Assembly: GCA_963920705.1 (NCBI GenBank)
Contig: OY987225.1
Location: 1,612,001 to 1,676,000 of the forward strand
Direction of reading: 5' to 3'
Source of the DNA: Odiellus spinosus
Taxonomy: Eukaryota; Arthropoda; Arachnida; Opiliones; Phalangiidae
DNA length: 64,000 bases
A program made the translations under genes and the position numbers. Below the pieces are notes generated by a model that ran no database searches, was not told where the DNA came from, and was given only the letters and a program-made list of their open reading frames with translations. Numbering within the stretch: position 1 is the stretch's first letter; each line of letters begins with the position of its first letter. Below, piece after piece: positions 36,476-49,061 of the stretch.

Positions 36476-37328
36476 TAATCATTAACCTGTGATAATTTTT
36501 ATTATGTTTTTCGTACTTCAAAAAGTCCTTGCAATTATGGAATATCTACTTCAGGTTATATTATGGGCTTTCTTCTATATAAATCGTCATTTAATGAGTA
36601 TTAGTCCATTAGTTTGAAGCGGAATCATATTTTCTCAAGGTCCAGTTTCGATTTCATGTTGGTATATTAAACAATTTAGTTAATTACTTTCCTTTAATCT
36701 CCCTAATTCTTCTACAATCTTCGATCCCGTACGATCCCATTTTGTCTGACTGGTTTTCCGGGATGAAACTTGTTAAAAATCCAGTCGCGCTTCATCCCAA
36801 TTGATGGAAACTAGACCGGTTATTGCCTCTAGCACCACAGATTTAGCCAAGGCTTAGATGAAACTGGTTAAAAATTGGATGCTCTTTCAGCTGGTTTAGA
36901 TGTTTTTATGGAATTAAGACCGGTTATGCCTCTTAAAATTTCTGGTAGAAGAAATCTAGCCAAGGCTTATTATTTAATAAAAGGGACGTAAACTATACTA
37001 AAAATGGGTTTCTTTGCACCTTGAAAAAAACCTTCTTTGCTTCGTTCAAGTCCGGTAAAGGGACTGAAATTATTTGTTAGAAAAATTTCTGAGTAATTTA
37101 ATATTTTATAGTTAAGGTTTTATTCCTCCAAAGATTTTATGATTAAACAATTTCCAAAAAAAAAAAATATAAATTTGACCTTCAGAATTTGTTACAATTG
37201 TTTAAATAAATTTATTATTTAAATTGATTGCTTAATAAACTCTATTATTAAAGAACAGATTTTTTTTTTTACTAAATTCGACCATCTCAACACAATTATG
37301 TTATGATATTCGAACAAATGAATATTGC
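36476..37328. other. Non-coding, contains a diverged repeat
   Basis: 37010-37160 resembles 56510-56690 (shared CCAAAGATTTTATGATTA). In both places it lies shortly before a CAGA-335 element. Confidence 0.5.
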
Positions 37329-37666
37329 CAGAAGCCGATGAAACCCTCCTTTGAAGTCTACTACTCCAATGTTCCATATAGCGATCCTCTCTGTATGGGT
37401 AAAATTCCCAATTTTACGAGATCGGAGGGGTCCTACTTCATACCCCCCTGTCTACGGAAAATTGGAAATTCTCTCTCTCCACATACGACGACGTTTAGTT
37501 GACGAACTTCAAGGTTGCTAGAGATATTCGCTGGACGAACTCCCGCTCCGAAAATATCTACCGTTAGGAGGCGTATGAATCGCCATTTTTGAAACTAACC
37601 CATACAGAGAGGGGTAGACAAGACCCGGGAGTAATAGACTTCGAAGGAGGGTTTCATCGGCTTCTG
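37329..37666 (+). mobile_element. CAGA-335 element 4
   Basis: Same family, intact termini. The flanks do not show a clear 7-bp duplication. Confidence 0.9.
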
Positions 37667-38065
37667 GTTTTTAGCAATAATTAAGATTTTTAGGCGTTGT
37701 ATCGGTGAGTGTTACCTTTTCTATATTGGCTATAAATCAAAATCTGTCACTTCAGCCCTTCTAAATCATAACATTTCTTATGTAGCCATAAGAGCAGTTG
37801 CTATTGAGCAGTTTCCATGTGCGCACTCACATAAGAGCGTTTTGTTAAAAGTGCGGTTTTACCAAAAGAGCAGTTTCCAAATACACAGAACTTTCCTATA
37901 CATAGAACTTTTAAAAACATTGAATTTTTTTTTTTAAATAGAAAAACTACCCTACCTAATTATACTGTTTGTCCTTCGGGCTAGTAAATATAGTATACGT
38001 AATATTTAACACAAATCTGACTGGTGTAGTAATAAGAGAGCAACCGTTGGACCTATATACCAAGC

Positions 38066-38403
38066 CAGAAGCCGATGAAACCCTCCTTTGAAGTCTATTA
38101 CTCCCGGGTCTTGTCTACCCCTCTCTGTATGGGTTAGTTTCAAAAAGCGCGATTCGTACGCCTCCTAACGGTAGATATTTTCGGAGCGGGAGTTTGTCGA
38201 GCGAATATCTCTAGCAGCCTCGGAGTTCGTCAAAAAAACGTCGTCGTTTGTGGAGAGAGAGAATTTCCAATTTTCCGTAGACAGGGGGGTAAGAAGTAGG
38301 ACCCCTCCGATATCGTAAAATTGGGAATTTTACCCATACAGAGAGGAGAGCTATATGGAACATTAGAGTAGTAGACTTCAAAGGAGGGTTTCATAGGCTT
38401 CTG
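38066..38403 (-). mobile_element. CAGA-335 element 5
   Basis: Same family. Perfect 7-bp duplication ACCAAGC at 38059-38065 and 38404-38410. Confidence 0.93.
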
Positions 38404-38675
38404 ACCAAGCTAAGTTATTATACCTGTGTGTCGACTTTTCGACCTTATTGCTTAAAAACCTGAATTATAACAAAATTCGCGACCTGATTTTTTTCTTCAA
38501 AAAAAACGCTTTTCAAAAAAAGACATTTTCTTTGGTGATATTACGATGTAGTTATACGAGTATTGTCACTTTTCCGGCAACATAAAGGCTCAACTAGGTT
38601 TTCAAAGGTTGCTGGTGGAGAGAAACTCCACAAATCCAGATTTTCAGCTACTCATTGCCTTTGGCTTCCAAAATT

Positions 38676-39071
38676 TTAAATATAGGGTGAAGGGGAAAAT
38701 GAAGGGAGTTTTATCTATTATACAATAAAAAATAAGACTCCTGCTAAAAAAACTTTTGATTAGCTGAGTAAAATTCCCGCGACATGCTTATGCAACCGCG
38801 ATTGCGCGCCAAAATAATAAAAAAAAAAAACAAGATTTAACGCTATTCAAATTATTTCGTGGCCAGTGTCACTGGGATTTTAAAAACCAAACGTGCAGGG
38901 GCGTCATTTGATTAGACGAAGGTCCTTCTTTAATTCAAAGCCAAAATCATAAAGGTTCCGTTTCTTGTACAATTCAGAGATATGAAAGATTTACTTCGCA
39001 AACGTTTCTTATTTTTAAAGGCAGAATCAATTAAAATCACGTAATTTTCCTATTCACACTGCTCCCTTTAA
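38676..39071. mobile_element. Small TTAA-flanked element
   Basis: TTAA at both ends, with imperfect inverted termini (GGGTGAAGGGGAAAATG on the left against GTGTGAATAGGAAAAT on the right). It resembles 55658-56338, including GTGCAGGGGCGTC inside. Confidence 0.55.
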
Positions 39072-39252
39072 AAAGGTAAATAAAATCGAAACATAAGGGT
39101 GGATATACACAAGTACGCCTTATTATAATTTATAAACTTTAGTGAAGATTTTATTTCAATTAGGCAAAAATCTGAACAATCAGATCAATTTTATCGAGCA
39201 CAGTTGATATATATCACTGCAATAATAATCTTCACAATAATTCAAATATTAG

Positions 39253-39711
39253 AAGGGTGACCACTTTTCCTATATTTCCTATTTTTTTCCTATATTTTCA
39301 TCTCCTTCCTATTTTCTCCTATAATTTAATGTCAATTCCTATAATCTCCTATATTTCTACTCAAAATCTCTATAGTTAATGGTAAAGTTCTAAATCAGAC
39401 TGTCAGCTGTGGCTGTATAAGATGATTTTAGCTTAACCGTACATTTTCCAGTTAAAATAGTCTGTAAAATTCCATACTATTTAAGCAATTGGATCGTATT
39501 AATACCGTGTTTAAACCGATGGCGAGAGTTGTGACGCGATAATAAACACGCTTCCTACTTTTAATTAATTATTTTCCAATTTTATCATATATTTTTACAC
39601 TTATTTCTTCCTATTTTATCCTATATTCTACATAAAATTCTTCCTATATTTTCCTACATTTCGCAAAGAAATTTCCTATATAGGATTTTCAAATTTTCAG
39701 TGGTCACCCTG
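39253..39711 (-). mobile_element. CAGGGTGACC inverted-repeat element C
   Basis: Inverted relative to copies A and B: AAGGGTGACCACTTTTCCTA to AGTGGTCACCCTG. Confidence 0.7.
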
Positions 39712-40090
39712 TATTAATTGAAAACTAGTTGGGCTGCCCAACTTGAAAGGAAAGACTATTTCTGCCAGATATTACAACTCCGAATGGGCAGATGTTAAAT
39801 TACATTTTCGAATAGGCATATATACGTTTCTATTACAATTCAGGATGGCCAGATATTAAATTTGGAAATAGCGCAGCCAAACGTTTCACAAATAACTCTG
39901 CCTCTTAAAAGAAGCATTATTCTTTAATGCGTAACGCAGCTTTAAGAAGATTAAAAATTTAACTTCCAAGTTATTTTAAGAAAGAAAATATAATGATTAG
40001 AAAACGAATAAATTGAAGAGCAGAAATATTTGTGAAAGGTTTGGCTGAACTCCACTATTTCCATATTTAATACTTATATTTCAATATCCC
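39712..40090. other. Short non-coding stretch with protein-like repeats
   Basis: 39757-39870 reads ISARYYNSEWADVKLHF and then YYNSGWPDIKF in one direction. The first phrase is shared with the minus strand at 34766-34850. No full gene. Confidence 0.35.
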
Positions 40091-40535
40091 TTAAAGGGAG
40101 AATGCAACCTAATTACAAGTGTTTTTTTTATCGATTCCTTATCGTTTAAATAGGCCTAATCCACCGATAAAAAGTTTGCAATACAAATATTAAACTAGAA
40201 ATAAATTTAAAAACTTACCACCAAAATAGGCTTAGCGGGATTCATGGAGATCCTGAATTGAGTTCGTGTAAGGTCTAGCGACCAATGAGCAAGGCCCGTA
40301 GTTCACGCAAAGATCTCCACGAGACTTACAGTCGCGTGCGATTGGTCGCTAGACCTTACACGCGAGGAAATCAGGAGCTCCATGAATCCCGCTAAGCCTA
40401 TTTTTCAGGGTAAGTTTTAAATTTATTTCTAGTTTAATATTTGTTTTTAAATATTTTCAGTAGTGGATTAGGCCTATTTAAACAATAAGGAATCGATAAA
40501 AAATCACTTGTTGTTAGGTTGCATTCTCCCTTTAA
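40091..40535. mobile_element. Near-palindromic TTAA foldback
   Basis: TTAA-flanked element with termini AAGGGAGAATGCAACCTAA. Arms of about 200 bp are almost fully complementary (GGATTCATGGAG with CTCCATGAATCC, GGTCTAGCGACCAAT with ATTGGTCGCTAGACC). Confidence 0.85.
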
Positions 40536-40915
40536 CAGAAGTAGAATAACCAAATTTAGATATAGAACATTAAATTGTACCGAGCAAATTGTGAAAAAAT
40601 CATATAAAATTGATATTGGGTGCAAAAATACATTAAATATGCGTACCATTTTCAGCTTTTAGTCTCTCTTAAAGGCAAAATTAAAAAAAAAAAAAGAAAT
40701 GCTCGGTGTTGGGGAAATATGTAGATTTCCACGAAGAAAATCTCAAAAAATATTTGTCCTTCAATAAGGTATAAATAACTTAAAATTTTATTCTAATTTT
40801 AAATTTAAATATAGAGGATCTTACAGGCTTCGATTTAGAGCGCGAACTGCTTTATTTTTGCGTGATATGGGATAGATATTTGACACTAATTACAAAAATA
40901 AAAAAAAAAAAAAAA

Positions 40916-41033
40916 GAACGTTCACTTGGTGAGGCGCGCGCAAGGTTACTAGACTACAATGAGGCGCGCGTAGTATCCCGCGTATTACCCAATGCAGGTT
41001 TTTTCCCCTGCCATTTTCACCAAGTGAAAGTTC
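40916..41033. mobile_element. 118-bp inverted-repeat element
   Basis: GAACGTTCACTTGGTGA is matched by TCACCAAGTGAAAGTTC. Two GAGGCGCGCG motifs inside. Preceded by an A-run at 40901-40915. Confidence 0.6.
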
Positions 41034-41213
41034 GCCCTATGCCGCTATGGCGCCCTAAGTAATGGCTAAATGGTGTATTTCTCCCAGTTGCGGGTATCAA
41101 TTTGGTCATAATTTAAACTAATAATTGGATTTTTTAATAACCTATAATTATAATCCATGAACGCTGTTACATTATCACCGATAAGTGGTTTTATATCTAT
41201 TTAATTTTATATA

Positions 41214-41630
41214 GCCTCGTTCATACATAGACCTAAATGCGCTTGGGTTTCTGTAACTGGTTATGAAACCAACGTGAGAAATCAGTTCGTGTTGGTTCGG
41301 GAAGCAATTGGGTCAAGTCGCTTCGGTTCAATCCGCCAAGAAAATAACGAGGCGGGGAGACAAATTTGCCGATAAATCTTAAAATAACGCGATTAAAATT
41401 ATAGTTTCGGTCAAAAATTATCAACCAACGAGTTACAAACACGATTTACAAATTAGTTTTGAGATAATTACTTAAAAATTTTAAATTCTGTGCATTTTTC
41501 AAAACGACGCTAAGCCTTGGCGTAGGTCGAACCGGGGCGAAGGGCCGCGAACCGTCTCGTCAGCGTGTGAACCAGGGAAATCGGAAAACGCCGAGTACTG
41601 GTTTTGGAACCGATTTTGCCCTCAAGTTTA
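41214..41630 (+). mobile_element. GCCTCGTTC element 1, right end lost
   Basis: Left terminus GCCTCGTTCATACATAGACC. The body is near-identical to 41924-42357 but stops after CCTCAAGTTT without the closing GAACGAGGC. Confidence 0.8.
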
Positions 41631-41923
41631 ATCAAAAATGTCGTCATTTTGTAGAACGTCTATCTATTGTATTATCATTTTTATACTTATTTAAACATAT
41701 GTTGAAAATGTTACACTTGATTATTCACGAAAAGTATACAAATTCAAATTACACGATTGCTTGCTTGATTGAACGCGGTACGACTTTCTGGATTAAGTAT
41801 TTATCTACGGAGATCGAGCGAAACCAAATAATGCGCCCATATTGAGGACGGTTTTTTATTTCCAAGAATAACATAAAGCTTATAATATATCTACTGTTAT
41901 ATTAATTTTTTCATACGACATAT

Positions 41924-42357
41924 GCCTCGTTCATACATAGACTTAAATGCGCTTCGTTGCGCTTCGATTTCTATAACTGGTTATGAAACCAACGTGAGAA
42001 ATCAGTTCGTGTTCGTTCGGGAAGCAATTTGGTCAAGTCGCTTCGGTTCAATCCGCCAAGAAAATAACGAGGCGGGGAGACAAATTTGCTGATAAATCTT
42101 AAAATAACGCGATTAAAATTATAGTTTCTGTCAAACATTATTAACCAACGAGTTACAAACACGATTTACTAATTAGTTTTAGATAATTATTTAAAAATTT
42201 TAAATTCTGATCATTTTTGAAAACGACGCTAAGCCTTGGCTTAGGTCGAACCGGGGCGAACGGCCGCGAACCGTCTTGTCAGCGTGTGAACCAGGGGAAA
42301 CGGAAAACGCTTCGTACTGGTTTTGGAACCGATTTCGTCCTCAAGTATGAACGAGGC
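41924..42357 (+). mobile_element. GCCTCGTTC element 2
   Basis: Complete 434-bp copy: GCCTCGTTCATACATAG to TATGAACGAGGC, flanked by TAT on both sides. Internal near-palindrome CTAAGCCTTGGCTTAG. Confidence 0.85.
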
Positions 42358-42677
42358 TATAAATATGTCAAATCATTTTTAAAAAGTTACTTTAAGTGCA
42401 CTCATCAAAACATTTTTAAACAATCCCTTAATTTTGTTTTAATTAGTTTCTGTAGTAAAAGCTTCACTCTCAGTCTCTTCAATATTTCAATAAAAACAAC
42501 CAATTTTTTTTAATAAACTCTAATATTCTCAGTGTTATCTTTTTAGTTATTGACCTTAAATCGGATTTAAAAAAATCCTCCAAGTTGTTTTTATTCTGAC
42601 ACATTTTTCTCATCACGATTTCATCTTTGAAGTGCATAGCGATCTATTTTAAAACTTCCTATCCTATTTTGCTCAAG

Positions 42678-43016
42678 CAGAAGTAGATGAAACCCTCCTT
42701 TGAAGTTTATTACTCCCTGGTCTTGTCTACCCCTCTCTGTATGGGTTAGTTTCAAAAAGCGCGATTCGTGCTCCTCCTAACGGTAGATATTCTCGGAGCT
42801 GGAGTTCGTCCAGCGAATATCTCTAGCAGCCTTTGGAGTTCGTCCAAAAAACGTCGTCGTTTGTGGAGAGAGAGAATTTCCAATTTTCCGTAGACAGGGG
42901 GGTATGAAGTAGGACCCCTCCGATCTCGTATAATTGGGAATTTTACCCATACAGAGAGGAGCGCTATATGGAACATTAGAGTAGTAGACTTCAAAGGAGG
43001 GTCTCATCGGCTTCTG
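42678..43016 (-). mobile_element. CAGA-335 element 6
   Basis: Same family. Flanks GCTCAAG / GTTCAAG, a 7-bp duplication with one mismatch. Confidence 0.9.
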
Positions 43017-43514
43017 GTTCAAGCAAGGAAGGACCTTTTATCTTCTACTTATTCAAAAAAATTCTAAAAGACTCGAGATATTTTGTTCAATAGGTCATCC
43101 CCAAAAAACCAGATTTAAACGGATATTAAAGTGGCCTCAACTACGTTCTAAAATATATAAATATTTATTCTAAGTTTAGTGACCATATTGAATAATGTTA
43201 TTAAATTAACGTGACTGCTACTGATTGAGAAACAGCTAGTTTATTGAACAAAGGCTTTAAAAAAGCTTATAAAAAAGAGACTTAGAAAGAGGAGTCGCAT
43301 CTGGGGGAAATTATTTCTTAAAATTTGAGTCATTTTAACTCGAAAAAATTGTAGTTAATTTTTTTTAGTGTGTTGCTTTTTTTTTATTAAAATCTATTTT
43401 ATTTGTAAATAGTTGTAAAGTTATAAGGTAAGGTTCGTGTATTTGGGACACGAATCGAACCGCGTAAAATTACTGTTCTGGGTTTTGTTTTCAAAAATAA
43501 TTAGGCTTAGAACC

Positions 43515-43991
43515 TTAAAGGGAGAATGAAAGGCCAGAACAACCTATTTTTAATCGATTAAGAATGCTAAAATAACAAAAAAACAATAATATAACTCACC
43601 AAAAATATTTCCTTATTTTATAATCAATTTCCGAAACTTGCAGATGCTAAGCCTTGGCTGCCTAGCTCGGTGAACTAGGCGAGCACGAGCCGTATTTTTT
43701 TTAATATTCCCGTCTGATCTAGTCGCCAATCACGAGCGAGTACGCGTATTTTAAACATACGCGTACTCGCTCGTGATTGGCGACAAGAACAGCCGCGAAT
43801 ATTAAAAAAAAATACAGGTCGTGCTAGCCTAGTTCACCGAGCTAGGCAGCCAAGGCTTAGCATCGGAACTTTGGAAATTGATTATAAAATAAGGAAATAT
43901 TTTTGGTCAGTTATATTATTGTTTTTCTCATTATTTTAGCATTCTTAATCGATCAAAAATAGCTTGTTTCGGCCTTTCATTCTCCCTTTAA
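43515..43991. mobile_element. Near-palindromic TTAA foldback
   Basis: Termini AAGGGAGAATGAAAGGCC within TTAA. The centre is a perfect inverted repeat around 43755 (ACGCGTACTCGCTCGTGATT and its complement). Related at the tips to 40091-40535, but the interior differs. Confidence 0.85.
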
Positions 43992-44393
43992 GGAAGATAC
44001 GAATTTTAAAGTTAAAATAAACTGATGGTGCGCAAAGTATTTATCGTAGAAGTTTTTAGTCAATTCATGTCTCAAGATTATTTCATGCAGCGCTGGAATT
44101 TTCAAAGATAAATTAAAAAAAAAATCATTTCTCCCTAAAAAAGTAATTTTAAATTAAAATGAAACTTGTTATCACTTTAAATATCCCTTTAATTAAAACG
44201 GAATTGCTGTCTCGTAAATATCCTTGAAAGAATTAACCTCTTTCGTGCCAAGTTTGTACCGAAAAAATATAAAATAATTTTGAAACGATGGGAAATAGAA
44301 GGCAAATTCTTTATTACGAGTAAGAATTAGGTTACGGTATATATTAAAAGAGGATGAAAACATAAAAGGTAACGCTATTTGATTGGATATTCA

Positions 44394-44418
44394 GATATAT
44401 ATATATATATATATATAT
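44394..44418. repeat. (TA)n microsatellite
   Basis: About 12 uninterrupted AT units. Confidence 0.9.
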
Positions 44419-44500
44419 CAGCCAAGAAATATATTTTTAAAAGAAACAAATCTAGGGTAGTGCTCGGAATTCGAACAACTAAAATATTTATTGATGAGAC

Positions 44501-44839
44501 CAGAAGCCGATGAAACCCTCCTTTGAAGTCTATTACTCTCGGGTCTTGTCTACCCCTCTCTGTATGGGTTAGTTTCAAAAATCGCTATTCGTACGCCTCC
44601 TAACGCTAGATATTTTCAGAGCGAGAGTTCGTCGAGCGAATATCTCTAGCAGCCTTGGAGTTCGTCAAAAAAAACGTCGTCGTTTGTGGAGAGAGAGAAT
44701 TTCCAATTTTCCGTAGACAGGGGGGTACGAAGTAGGACCCCTCCGATCTCGTAAAATTTTGAATTTTACCCATACAGAGAGGAGCGCTATATGAAACATT
44801 GGAGTAGTAGACTTCAAAGGAGGGTTTCATCGGCTTCTG
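44501..44839 (-). mobile_element. CAGA-335 element 7
   Basis: Same family. Flanks ATGAGAC / ACGAGAC, a 7-bp duplication with one mismatch. Confidence 0.9.
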
Positions 44840-45959
44840 ACGAGACCCAAGAAGCAGGCCACATATATACGCCAAAAAAGGGGCGAATGAATCGGACCCC
44901 AAAGCCATCTAGTAGCCAATATTTAAAACAATTCTGCTGAAATATTTTTATTGGCTTAAAATGCTCCGTGCTTGCCCGTAATAACCAATCAGAGCTACCC
45001 CTCTTTCTAACATTTATATCTCAAAAGACTGCCTCGACCGTTGGCAAATTCGAACGAATTTATTCTAGCGTGTATTGCCTTTTGAATCGCAGATATTACG
45101 CAATAGCTCCTAAATATTAGAGCTCGGAATAGGATATCCATTATCTTCTGTTATTCGTCTATTTTCAGATATTTTATTTACGGATAAACTGTGTGTAACT
45201 AAAAAATGAAATTTGTATACTCGTATAATTGTTAAATGTATAAGGTTTACCCGAAGATAAGCGTTTGGCGCTTTATCTACGAACAAATTTCTCGTATTCA
45301 AACGTATAACGATGGATAAGAAAATTCTCATTTCCAGACTCAGTCTAAAATTTAAGAAAAAATAATTCAAATTGACTTTTAATTTGAAGAATATAAATAA
45401 AACGAAGAAACTAATATATCAAATCATCTTTTTATTCATTATTTTTCTCGAAAATAAATTTTGAATTTTCTTATCCGAACGTATAACGCGGATAATATTC
45501 TAAGATAAGGCCATTTTCGGATAAAAACGGATATGGATTATGTTTTTTACTTTATCTTCGAATAAGTTAACTCGAATGAAAAAATTGTCTATTTTTAATC
45601 AAACAGATAATGTATTTCAGAATTTAGTAGATTTTATCCAATTAATAAAAATTAAACGAATTCCGAGCCCTACAAAATATACTGTTAAGTGTATAACTAT
45701 AATTATACGTATGATTATCTGTGTCTGTTTTCATTATCCGAATTTCACGATATTGTTCTATCGCTTATTATTTATTTGGATTTTATAACAAATTATCTTT
45801 AATCGCAAAGCTAGATTATGTAAATTTATTTGCTTTCTATTATTTAGATTATAAAAATGCATTTATTCTTTATTTTATTCATTGAGAAATGTAATTATTT
45901 TGTCCGCAAGTATTCATTAGAATAAACCACTTTTTAAATAAAAACCATTTCACTTAAAT
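44840..45959. other. AT-rich, probably old repeat
   Basis: 45118-45672 has weak inverted ends (AGAGCTCGGAAT / ATTCCGAGCCCT), and part of it resembles 50970-51150 (GAAGATAAGCGTTT). No gene. Confidence 0.4.
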
Positions 45960-46297
45960 CAGAAGCCGATGAAACCCTCCTTTGAAGTCTATTACTCCCT
46001 GGTCTTGTCTACCCCTCTCTGTAGGGGTTAGTCTCAAAAATGGCGATTCATACGCCTCCTAACGGTAGATATTTTCGGAGCGGGAGTTCGTCGAGCGAAT
46101 ATCTCTAGCAGCCTTGGAGTTCGTCAACCAAACGTCGTCGTTTGTGGAGAGAGATAATTTCCAATTTTCCGTAGACAGGGGGGTATGAAGTAGGACCCCT
46201 CCGATCTCATAAAATTGGGAATTTTACCCATACAGAGAGGAGCGCTATATCGAACATTAGAGTAGTAGACTTCAAAGGAGGGTTTCATCGGCTTCTG
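45960..46297 (-). mobile_element. CAGA-335 element 8
   Basis: Same family. Perfect 7-bp duplication CTTAAAT on both sides. Confidence 0.93.
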
Positions 46298-46861
46298 CTT
46301 AAATTTTATCTGTTGATGTAATTTTTAAAGAATATGAAAATTGTTTTTGAAAAAATACGCTTATCAGATGTATCGCTACTGGTATAAGTGTGATGATCAA
46401 TTTCATTGTTTTCCTTAATAAATAGAAACGATAAAATATTCAACGCCCAATGAAAGGATTCGCGCAAAATATGTTTCTTCTCGTTACGCCCAACCGTTTT
46501 CACGGAAGGCAAATTAGGAAGATAAATGAGAAGGATTTTTTGGTTCTTTGTCGACGATTTTATTTTTATTACTGGCGGACCCAAGCGAATTTCCGCAAAA
46601 TGGCAGTGTTCACAACCCGTCGCTTTAAAATATAGTTAAAAGAAGTTCCTGATCGATTTTCAACGATTTAATGAGCCATATAGATCCGAAATAATCACCA
46701 ACCAAAATCCTCTGATCATTTTCTTAAATCCTAAACTAATATATGGCACCGCTATTTTTTGGTGGGATCCTAGTCCGTTTAACAATTTGAAATCTTGAAG
46801 TAGTCATATTTGTTAAATTGATTAAACATTACATTTCTTACATTTCAAAGGCTACAAAGGC
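46298..46861. other. No gene recognised
   Basis: Two overlapping opposite-strand open frames (46306-46584 minus, 46450-46635 plus) without family features. Confidence 0.4.
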
Positions 46862-46869
46862 TACAAAGA

Positions 46870-47257
46870 CAGTGGCGGCGGACGGTTCTTATTTTGGGGG
46901 GAGACATTTTCGTTAAAGAACTTGGAAACAAGTTGCTCAAGACCAATATACCTGAAGGCTATGGTTGTACTATCGCTCTTCTACAGACGGACTCGCGTAG
47001 AAATAAATCATATACCTTATTTAAAGACAGTCTCTTTATAATTTTTGTTATTATATTATATTATTTTCTTAAAAACTCCAAACAGGTTGATATTATAGAC
47101 TGATTTTTCATATAATTCATTGAATTCAATTATATTCTGAGATTAATCAGAGTATTGACTGAAAAATTTGGGGAGGGACACGTATATTGGTTGTCCCCAC
47201 CTGGTTTAATTGAGGGGGGACAATGTCCCCCTGTCCCCACCCGTTCCGCCGCCACTG
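46870..47257. mobile_element. hAT-type non-autonomous element
   Basis: Terminal inverted repeats CAGTGGCGGCGGACGG / CCGTTCCGCCGCCACTG are flanked by a perfect 8-bp duplication TACAAAGA (46862-46869 and 47258-47265). CAGTGGCGG ends with 8-bp duplications are characteristic of hAT elements. 388 bp, no transposase domain seen. Confidence 0.9.
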
Positions 47258-47344
47258 TACAAAGAGATAAATTATGCGCAAAAACGTCTTTCTCATATTA
47301 TTTTTTTTAATCCGTAACACTTAATAGAGCTAATTATGAAGTAT

Positions 47345-47930
47345 GTTTTATTTATTTATTTATTTAGTAGTAAAGTTTGTAAAGCCTCATGGGCTTTTAC
47401 ACAAACAGAGGTGGCGCTACTGGGAGAAACAAGGGAACACAGTAATACAAGGGTGCACGGTAAAAAACAATTATGCACCAGTAATTAAAAATTACGTACT
47501 AATGAAATAAATAATTACACTTTGTACAGGAGGGAATAAATTAAGGTAAAAACACACACTTATTACAAAAACGAGTTGGGGGATTGCTCGGAGAATGAAC
47601 AGTGGGTAGAGGGCCGCGTAGAAATTTCGTAACTTCCCTACGAAAGAGGGCTTTTGTTTTGGTACTAACAATGTCTTGTGGGAGAGAGTTCCAATCGTTA
47701 ATGACCCTGCTTGTGAAGTGGTGCTTACGCACCTCGGTTCGGACCTTTGGTTTCCAAAATTTGAGGGAATGCCCCCTGGTTCGTAAGGAGCCACTGAGTG
47801 TGACGAAGTAGGAGGTTGTGATATCTAGGAATATAATACTCGTGCCTCTGGAACAGAAAATTGTATTCCCCCAACACGAGCTGCGCGATTCATCTACGGC
47901 TGACTCGGCCGAGCCCAAAATCGCCGGTTA
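47345..47930 (-). mobile_element. 5'-truncated LINE, 3' end with short-repeat tail
   Basis: On the minus strand, the end of a reverse-transcriptase frame is followed by a 3' untranslated region with a small hairpin (AAAGCC / GGCTTT around CATGA) and a tail of AAATA units at 47350-47370. The left (5') limit near 47930 is approximate, and no clear target duplication was seen. Confidence 0.8.
47541..47918 (-). pseudogene. LINE reverse-transcriptase C-terminal fragment
   Basis: The minus-strand frame ends with LRTRGHSLKFWKPKVRTEV, then HFTSRVINDWNSLPQDIV and a FRREVTKFL-like tail. This is the wording that closes the polyprotein of many animal non-LTR retrotransposons (CR1/L2-like groups): RGH...R..FF..R....WN.LP. 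The catalytic domain and endonuclease are absent, so it is a dead 5'-truncated copy. The clade cannot be fixed from this piece. Confidence 0.85.
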
Positions 47931-48503
47931 TAATAGGTAGCGCCATCATATGATAGGCGTAAGAAGCTCGAAATATAAAATAAAATATATAATATGTAAT
48001 AAAATTAGTCTGCTATATAGTATTTCAAATTAAAATGAGGATATATTGCTGTTTCGATAATTGTCGTAGCGATTTTAGCTGCCAGAAGAATTTAACTTTT
48101 CATAAAGTTTAAAAACCTGTACGAAAATAGTAATATAGTTTCTCAATTTTTCCGTTAGGTGGCAGTCTATAGTTATGTCACGCACATTTCAGTATGCCGT
48201 TCATGCAACGCTTGCTTTCTTCTCCAGAGGTCCCCCTTCATCCTCCTAGGTGATTTCAAGGTTATTATAAAAGAAATCGTGGAGGGTACATAAGTCGGTG
48301 ACGCGGTGACGAGTGGTTTATGACAGGCAAATAAAGTAAAACCCTCTTGTAGCGTTAGCCATGGAGAAACACTAAATTAAAAGCACTGATAAACTGGCTA
48401 CCGCTTATCTCTGATTTGTTTATTTAGATTTCAGTTCAGGTCTAATTATTCACAATTGAAACCTGCCATTAGCTACCACCAATGAATTCTTGTCTAATAA
48501 TAA
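47931..48503. other. No gene recognised
   Basis: Contains GTAGCGCCATCAT at 47938 (minus-strand GATGGCGCTAC motif). Otherwise nothing. Confidence 0.45.
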
Positions 48504-48839
48504 CAGAAGCCGATGAAACCCTCCTTTGAAGTCTACTACTTCAATGTTCCATATAGCGCTCCTCTCTGTATGGGTAAAATTCACAATTTTACGAGTTAGA
48601 AGGGGTCCTACTTCATCCCCCTGTCTACGGAAAATTGGAAATTCTCTCTCTCCACAAACGACGACGTTTTTTGGACGAACTCCAAGGCTGCTAGAGATAT
48701 TCGCTGGACGAACTCCCGCTCCGAAAACATCTACCGTTAGGAGGCGTACGGATCGCGCCTTTTGAGATTAACCCATACAGAGAGGGGTAGACAAGACCCG
48801 GGAGTAATAGACTTCAAAGGAGGGTTTCATCGGCTTCTG
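48504..48839 (+). mobile_element. CAGA-335 element 9
   Basis: Same family, intact ends. Flanks ATAATAA / CTAATAT match at 5 of 7. Confidence 0.9.
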
Positions 48840-49061
48840 CTAATATAAATATTAAATTTCAAAATAGGAAATAGGTGTTCCGTCTAACTCTCTCATGAAG
48901 ATTACTTAAAAATATTATGCTGATTTACGATTTTACTCGTAATATAGAATCCTTAACGATTAATATTATCTAATTATTAGTGTTTAGTATCCCTTTAAAC
49001 AGTACATTTTATACTATACACTGGTTGAGTGATAATAAATCATTATGGTTTCCGGGATGGT

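Noticed and set aside
24143..39660. Repeated TATAGGA strings considered as a CRISPR-like or satellite array
   Set aside because: Spacing is irregular and they belong to the subterminal parts of the CAGGGTGACC elements.
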